From assembly GCA_947034895.1 (NCBI GenBank), contig OX344763.1:7194501-7258500 (forward strand): a DNA stretch of 64,000 nucleotides. The letters are read 5' to 3'. A program made the translations under genes and the position numbers. Below, piece after piece: positions 57,866 to 64,000 of this stretch. The notes beneath the pieces were generated by a model. It was not told where the DNA came from. It ran no database searches and saw nothing but the letters and a program-made list of their open reading frames with translations. Source of the DNA: Rhytidiadelphus loreus (lineage: Eukaryota; Streptophyta; Bryopsida; Hypnales; Hylocomiaceae). The first letter of the stretch is position 1, and the number at the start of each line of letters is the position of its first letter.

Positions 57866-58825
57866 ATGGTGCAACTCTTTAGTGTTCCGGCGTTTTTCAT
57901 CCTGTTTCGGGAGACGCTGGAAGCCGCGATCATCCTCTCCGTGATGATGGTATTGCTGGACAGCATCGTCACGGAGCGAGACCAGCGCCGTCGCATGAAG
58001 AAGCATGTGTGGGTGGGGGTCGTGACCGGTGTGGTGGTGTCCATGATGATCGCCGCCATCTTCATTTCCTTGTACTACACCGTCGCGAAGGCGGCATGGA
58101 CAAACTCCGAGCCTCTGTGGGAGGGTATTCTCGGCCTCATCGCGGTCGTGCTGATCACCATCATGGGCTTCTCCATGATCCGTGTGGATACATGGCGCGC
58201 TAAGTGGGAGAAGAAGCTGACGAAGGTCACCATCGACACGCTGAGCCAGAGCGGGGGAGTTCAAAGCCGGCGAAGTAAATACGCTCTCTTTCTAATTCCG
58301 TTTAGTATTGTGCTGCGTGAAGGGGTTGAGGCCGTGGTGTTCTTGGGCGGCGTGGGACTCAACGGCTCTGGAACCGCCATCCCCATCCCCGCCGTCGTGG
58401 GCGCGCTCTGCGGCATTCTGGCCGGCTACCTCTTGTACAAAGGCGGAAGCCATGTGGGCTTCAAGTGGTTTTTGCTAGTCTCCACGGTGTTGCTGTTCGT
58501 CATCGCGGCGGGGCTTTTCGCGGGCTCAGTGTATGAGTTTGAGGAATACACCCACAACGAGCATCTCCTGTGGCAGCTCAATTGCTGTCACTATGAGGAG
58601 AACGGCATTTGGAAGATTTTAAACGCCATTGTGGGGTGGCGAGAGGAAGGGAGTGTTGGGACGGTGTCGGCGTACATTATGTACTGGGTGTTCGTGGGGG
58701 CGTGCTACGTGTTGTTGCGAATCAAGTGGAAGAAGGACGCCGAACGCGACGCGGGGGAGATCAGGAAGCATTTGTCGGCCAGTACCAATGCGAATCGCGC
58801 GGCCAGTGAGCTACCGGATGTGTAA
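57866..58825 (+). CDS. FTR1: FTR1-family high-affinity iron permease
   Basis: Single-exon 319-residue membrane protein. FTR1 proteins carry Fe(III) across the plasma membrane, in fungi and green algae working with a multicopper ferroxidase that oxidises Fe(II). Both hallmark REXXE iron-binding motifs are present: RETLE at 15-19 in the first helix and REGVE at 151-155 in the fourth. About seven hydrophobic helices are visible (roughly 8-33, 48-72, 84-106, 140-165, 172-192, 200-222, 268-285). A cytosolic basic loop follows helix 1 (ERDQRRRMKKH), and the C-terminal tail is charged. Length is close to fungal and algal members. The start is the first ATG and puts REXXE at the usual position. FTR1 is absent from most flowering plants. 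No ferroxidase gene lies in this window. GC-rich codon use differs from the AT-rich surroundings but resembles RRP12 and the cupin. Confidence 0.93.
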   Translation: MVQLFSVPAFFILFRETLEAAIILSVMMVLLDSIVTERDQRRRMKKHVWVGVVTGVVVSMMIAAIFISLYYTVAKAAWTNSEPLWEGILGLIAVVLITIMGFSMIRVDTWRAKWEKKLTKVTIDTLSQSGGVQSRRSKYALFLIPFSIVLREGVEAVVFLGGVGLNGSGTAIPIPAVVGALCGILAGYLLYKGGSHVGFKWFLLVSTVLLFVIAAGLFAGSVYEFEEYTHNEHLLWQLNCCHYEENGIWKILNAIVGWREEGSVGTVSAYIMYWVFVGACYVLLRIKWKKDAERDAGEIRKHLSASTNANRAASELPDV

Positions 58826-59012
58826 TTAATTAAGGCATGGTGTATCTGTCTGCATGCATTGATGTGTAGGCTAGGGACTATCGCTAATTGTGCGGAATTG
58901 AGCCCGCCGTCCCGTCATATATTTTTTCTCTCCAGAGCTTGTTTTTGGATTTTTCATCAGACAAGGGTGCTCCTTGCGCCCTGCAGCATTTTCTCTACAA
59001 GAAATCGTGCAC

Positions 59013-59160
59013 TTTTTGGAGATTGGGGTCTTGCATGTTTTCAAGATTGGCCTCTTGCGTGAATGATTTAGAGATGGACGTCCTGCATGGTTTAGAGATT
59101 GGCGTCGTCTTGCATGTTTTGAAGAGTGGGTCTTGCACGTTTTTGGAGGTTGGCGGCTCT
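59013..59160 (+). repeat. Imperfect tandem repeat 3' of FTR1
   Basis: Four or five units of about 30-38 bases with 'tttggagattgg', 'gtcttgcatg' and 'ttttgaag'. It creates an open frame (58888-59328) that I regard as fortuitous. Confidence 0.65.
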
Positions 59161-62100
59161 GCTTTCTACAACACTTTCTTTCATGGATTTGTGGAATGGT
59201 CAGATGTGATATCTAAGTGGCATGCTTCAGAGTTTGATGTTCAAGTCCCAGAGACTAAAAACGTTGAGGACTGGTACAAATTTGGGATTTTAGTTGGTGG
59301 ATTTCAGCAAAATTGTCAGCAAAATTGACACAGCTGTAATCGCCCATGTTAATGATTTGAGATTTGTAACTGAAAATCAATGCGTCCAATTGAGAGCCGT
59401 CAATACCAATTTAAGGTAGATGGCGTAACCAACCATTCCCATGGCCTTCCATTCTTAGACCGAATGGAAGTTTTTGGTGAGTATTGTCCCTATTTTTTAG
59501 AGGATTTCAGTACGTTCTTATCATAATTATGTAATAATTTCATGCCATATGAATACGTTATCAATCGTTAAACTTTGATGCAGCAGGGGTCCAATTAGTA
59601 ACAACTAACAACTAAGCATTTAAGCCTACACAACTTAACCCTTAAATCGTAGGTGTTACATCTACAAATCTTCAATGTATCTGAGCATGGAAACATCTTT
59701 GATTGAGATAGAAGTTTTAATTCTTTGATTGCATCTCATCCCATGTGTCGATGACACTTGCATTGTACATAAACGGGCCCGGACTTTTCTGAGCTTTGAA
59801 GCAACAAGACGTACAGTATCCAGGCATGAGGATTAATCCTAAGGATCTGCCGTATGAAGTTCATCAGATTGGGAAATTTCTGTGGGCGCCACTACTGGCA
59901 AAGAAGGTATCATTTCTTGCAGAAAGATCTAGCTGCACGGATGACCAAATTCCACGATATTTGAAGTTTTGGTCTGGTGCTCTCTACTTAGCTGCAACAC
60001 GTTGACGTCAACCACCATCAAAAGGAATAGCATCACGAAGACTCCGGCTTCACATGCAAGCTAACTCGACAATGAATTTCGTCTTGTCAAATAAGAAAAA
60101 TGCAGGTGTCAGAAGAACCATATAGTATGCTGGGCTGCTATCAGCTCCATTTATAAAGGCGTTTTTCACAGTTGCTGTCATGGCAGTGATATGAGCTAGG
60201 TACAACTGAGGAGCGACCTGCTCCTCACTTATCCAGACGATTTGGAATATACGGTGTGCCTCATGAGCCTACTCCAGAGAAATTTCTATCCTGGCTATCT
60301 TTTTGGAATGGGGACGTTTTTTGTGCCTTCGAAGTGGATCTGGTCTCATTGTGGATCTGTAGGCCAATCGCCCATTTCAGAGTGCCATTAAGTGGCCGGT
60401 GAAGAGCTTACAAACTGAGAGTCTTGATTTAACTCTTTGGTAGAGCAGAACTCCTCCCGAGCCGAGAGACAACAGTAACCCTTAAATGACAGGCTAAGCC
60501 CAGCATTCTTGTTTGTTTTTTCTTGAGAGAATTCTCGAGTACAAAAAGTGTTTTTATGTAGTTTTTTGGAATGTTTCGACCTACTAGACCCACTTCTAGT
60601 GAATATGGCTTGCCAAGCACTGCATTTAGGATGCAAAGTCAAACCACGTCACTTTGGGCAAGCAACAAGACCCATATCTTGCTTCAAGGAGATTTTTGAT
60701 CCCCCTTTGAACTACCCTCTAGGCAAGTGAATGATGTTTAAGAATTAAAGAAAGAAGGCTTCAAATATTCTATTGAATGATACCCTACTAAGCCTAAATG
60801 AGATCCACTAAACATTTATTATGAGGCTACTTTTCACAATTGGAAATAGAGGGGCTTGCACAAATTCAAAGTATGGAAGTAAGTTTACACAATAGAACCT
60901 ATGTTTAAGACAAAAAGTACTCATAGATAACTGCAATCTTTTTTATATTTGAGACCTTCTTTTGACTAAGGTAGATATACTCATTTCCAAGTACCTACCT
61001 AAAGAAGTTCCCTAAAACTCTTTTTGATTAAACCAGTAGATATTCAATTCAAAAGATATATTGCCAATTAAATCAATATTAGGGCATGGTTTTAGCAATT
61101 CATCATTTTTGCACTTGGTCAAGTGCACTCACCTTGCCACTAGTGGGGTGCATTGTGTACTTGCTAAGTGCCCCCCATATTGGTAATGAGACAAATTTGT
61201 GCATACGATTAGTAAGTGCAATTTTATGTGTCAAAGTACAAAAATGACAAATTGCGTGTCAAGAATAATTAAAGTTAAAACTTTGAAAAATCATAATTTC
61301 TTCATCTGATATCCAAGAAGTGTACAACAACAGCTTTTATAAAAAAAATTACAAATTGACCCCAAAGATCCAAAAGCATTTTATGGGAATGTAATAGTGA
61401 AAACTTACTACTCTACATGGCTTTAGTGCCCACTACATGACTTCTGGAGCCCGTTCAAGACTCGTCATTGGCTTTGATGAACAACTCACTAAATCAGGAG
61501 TCAATACTGAGATGCCTCGATTCGCAGATGACTACGACAATGCACGACAATATTAGTCTACAGGTCTGCAATTCCGCTTGTTTAGCTGACTTGTATTATG
61601 CAATGCCTTCGAGTATGGATTGCAATGAATATTATTGAGTATTAATCACATGCGCAATCCCAGGAAAAGAAAAGCATCGACCAGCTTCGCAAATCTTTGC
61701 AAGAAACATGCTTGCCACAATTCTTGGTGCATTTAACGTTCATTGACACCGGCTTTAATAGCCTTGTTGTGCGACAACACATTTGTGTCCTCTTTATGGA
61801 TACTCTACCAAAAATAGACTATGTGAACAAGCAAGAAATAGACTTGTATAAGCACTAATGTACTGATCTGGGCATCTGGCTCCCGTAGTTGAACTGTACA
61901 GTATTGTTAGCTTTGGGCAGTCACTGTTGTGCATCAAGTTCTGCGCTTATTAATTCAGATAAGTTCTAACTACTGCCAGTCAGTAGCAGCTATGCATGTG
62001 AGAGTCAGCCAGTCATGTTTGTCTTATGCTGTGCAAGTACTTTACTTTCTAAAACTAAATTTCATGACAGAATATTGCTCACACTGCTCCGCCTCAAGTT

Positions 62101-62165
62101 TCATGTGCACATTCTATGCAGCTGCGAAGCTACATGAGTATGAAGAAACTTCGAACAGAAAGCTG
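59161..62165. other. Intergenic, possible exon relic near 59820
   Basis: A coding-like stretch at about 59819-59907 (YPGMRINPKDLPYEVHQIGK, then FLWAPLLAKK) lies between an ACAG acceptor and a GTATCA donor; it is not recognised and no partner exons were found. The remainder has no gene. Confidence 0.3.
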
Positions 62166-63776
62166 TCAAAGACGACGGCTCCAACGCAATTGCTGTTCAT
62201 TATCGTACGCAACTGTGTCGTACTCCTCGTCATCTGAAGCATCAGGATCAAAATCCCCCGAGTCGTCGTCACTATCATTGCTACCACTCTTCTCATCTCC
62301 GAAGTCCCCAAAGTCGTCTTCATCAGGGTAGTCATTCAAAGGATTGTTTTCATCTGCATTGTACAGTTCCAAAATGGAGAGATGAGAGCGCAACTCATAT
62401 GTTTCTGAACAAGTTAGGCAGTTTGCTAAAAACATCATATCAGCTCTTCGTCAAGCTATCAGCATACGCACAAATTTCTCAAAAGCTTACCATTAGAATC
62501 CTGGCTATCATGCTCTGAGTCAGCGGGCTCTCCCCAGTCAAAGTCTTCGGTTTCTACTATTTGTACCCTGTACAGATAAACAATCAAAAAAGTCAATCCT
62601 TTGCTCTCTTCCTACAATCCTACATTTCTGGCATCCGGGTATAATCCAAGCCTAGAGAGGTGCTAATACAAGGTAACGTAAGCTTCTCAATCTACATATG
62701 CTAGCGTGTCAGCATGACTAGATTACAAGGAGGCATAATAATATCATCCACTGGTCTTAAAAAGAAAGCATGCTCAAATATACTCGTAGAGAAAGAACCG
62801 TGACGCTCATGGTCTGGTACTTACGTAGGGTAAAACTTATCTTCACCACCCTCTTGATCACTGGACCCCTCATCCATTGCGTATACATCATATACATAGT
62901 CGTCTGCACACACGAGATTCACTTGATGTCAGAGCCTTGATGTGCCCCAAGGATAATACGAACTCAAGATAGTTTCCTCAATAAATCTCGAATTGTTTAT
63001 ATATTTTTGTTGCTCTGCCTGACATAACACTCTCCATAACAACACATGGAGAACACACAACCGTTGTGAAGTTCAACACATAAGCAAATAAAAGGAGAAT
63101 TGAGGTACTTGATAGTGATTGTTAGTTCAACCTATTTCCATTGCAACAGTCTGGGACGCTAGGTCCTGTTCAAGATCTGCTGCTGCTTCAGGTAAACAAT
63201 CCCGCAATAAAGGCAAGTAATCGCGGAGTAAAGCTGCTTGTGCGAGCTCGGCTTCCCTATTTCACAACAGTCACACGTCGTATCTCAATCCTTGCAAAAG
63301 GATTTGAAACAGAAATTCAACACTAATAGGTAATCAATATGCTTCAAGCATTGAGATGAATTGGTCGTCAACATACCTTTTAGCCTTTTCTCGCTTTTCC
63401 AGGACGTCAGGTGATTCTTCGTCCACTCTCACCACATCATAGAGGTGGAAAAGCTCACTCATGGGGTCATTCTCAGCACCTTCAGCAGAAGCTTTTGCAG
63501 GATCTCTTCGACTTTTCCAGACTTGTTCAAAGCGAGCTCTCTTTGCAAGAGCCTCATGTTGTTCCTTAGCGGCAGTAAGTAAATGTTCCTGCTTCTCCTG
63601 AACCTTGCTTTTTGCCCGACTCTCTTGTTGATCCTTCCGATTCTCATATGCGTGCTTCCTTTCATTGACCTTTTGCAAGACGGACTCATATAGTGACGCC
63701 TCTGTCTTCTTGCTCGAGGGGCTGACAGTTTCCAATCTTCGGAAGAGAAATTTCGACGGAGTGGTTTTGTCTAAAT
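62166..63776 (-). CDS. Iwr1/RDM4-like RNA polymerase assembly/import factor, 5' end outside window
   Basis: Five minus-strand exons reconstructed: 63776-63377, 63256-63132, 62903-62825, 62567-62491 and 62353-62166 (stop), all GT-AG with consistent phases. The first visible exon has KFLFRRLETV and a Lys/Gln-rich helix. The second reads EAELAQAALLRDYLPLLRDC, and the third carries the Iwr1 signature DDYVYDVYAMDE. Then come VETEDFDWGEP and a very acidic tail (DEDDFGDFGDE and Asp/Ser runs) ending RWSRRL. Iwr1-family proteins guide RNA polymerase II into the nucleus; the plant homologue RDM4/DMS4 also acts in RNA-directed DNA methylation and stress gene expression. The N-terminal exon(s) with the conserved RVKRK-type segment must lie beyond 64000, because an acceptor fits at 63777 and no suitable upstream exon is seen. 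Confidence 0.88.
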
Positions 63777-64000
63777 CTGGTGCATGCAAAAGGTTCTCAT
63801 TTAGGTCTCAAGTCGAGTAGAGCACACGCACAGGGAAGATTAACCCCGTAAGAGTCCAAGGAATTTTAATTTTAAAATGACCAATTCCATTTATCATATT
63901 GTGAAAAACATAATTCAGATGGGGCCAAAATGTATTTCACCAGAATCAATGAAAAACATTCCATGTGATGTTAAAAAAATAAACAAAACTTGGACAAAGA
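63777..64000 (-). other. Intron or 5' part of the Iwr1/RDM4-like gene
   Basis: Between the acceptor at 63777 and the window edge the sequence is AT-rich with stops in all minus-strand frames, consistent with an intron. If instead the ATG at 63789 is used, this would be leader sequence, which would leave the protein without its usual N-terminus. Confidence 0.4.

Noticed and set aside
57779..58264. 161-codon minus-strand frame, His/Asp-rich
   Set aside because: Antisense of FTR1; the composition follows from the complement of hydrophobic codons.
58888..59328. 146-codon frame after FTR1
   Set aside because: Produced by an imperfect 30-38-base tandem repeat; no family and no splice context.

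Overview
This is a nuclear genome window from a land plant. It shows spliced genes with GT-AG introns, a chloroplast-targeted cupin of plant type, an Iwr1/RDM4-like factor, and about 50 kb of AT-rich intergenic DNA built from DNA-transposon relics. A fungal/algal-type FTR1 iron permease and very intron-poor housekeeping genes point to a non-flowering plant, perhaps a bryophyte; that placement is inference.

Layout. 1-11 kb: two short spliced genes in convergent orientation (1557-2445 plus; 10176-10928 minus) that encode homologous small secreted precursors, each ending in a conserved block with RRELxDYGS and NCSGxCK. 11-21 kb: transposon-rich, including a piggyBac-like miniature element, CAGGGTG-ended elements, a PIF/Harbinger-like element and a mariner-like element nested in another. 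21.4-22.5 kb: two-exon plastid cupin. 26.2-26.9 kb: a three-exon minus-strand gene of unknown function. 27.9-31.7 kb: intronless RRP12, the longest gene here. 33-42.4 kb: repeats plus two dead genes, an EMB8-like alpha/beta hydrolase fragment and a TauD/clavaminate synthase-like gene wrecked by stops and two transposon insertions. 42-57 kb: intergenic, with a decayed gag-like element at 51.9-53.8 kb. 57.9-58.8 kb: FTR1 with a 5'UTR intron. 62.2-64 kb: an Iwr1/RDM4-like gene running off the right edge.

The living genes do not form an operon or obvious pathway. They are separate transcription units: ribosome assembly (RRP12), RNA polymerase II biogenesis (Iwr1/RDM4), iron uptake (FTR1), a plastid cupin, an orphan, and a candidate secreted-peptide pair.

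The most promising undescribed item is the peptide pair. The exons were reconstructed by hand on both strands; each copy has a signal peptide, the same phase-1 first intron and the same C-terminal block, which resembles tyrosine-sulfated PSY-type peptides but ends in a Cys-x3-Cys tail. Second is a CACTA transposon family that carries both a long foldback and a tRNA-like A-box/B-box hairpin, kept in two diverged copies.
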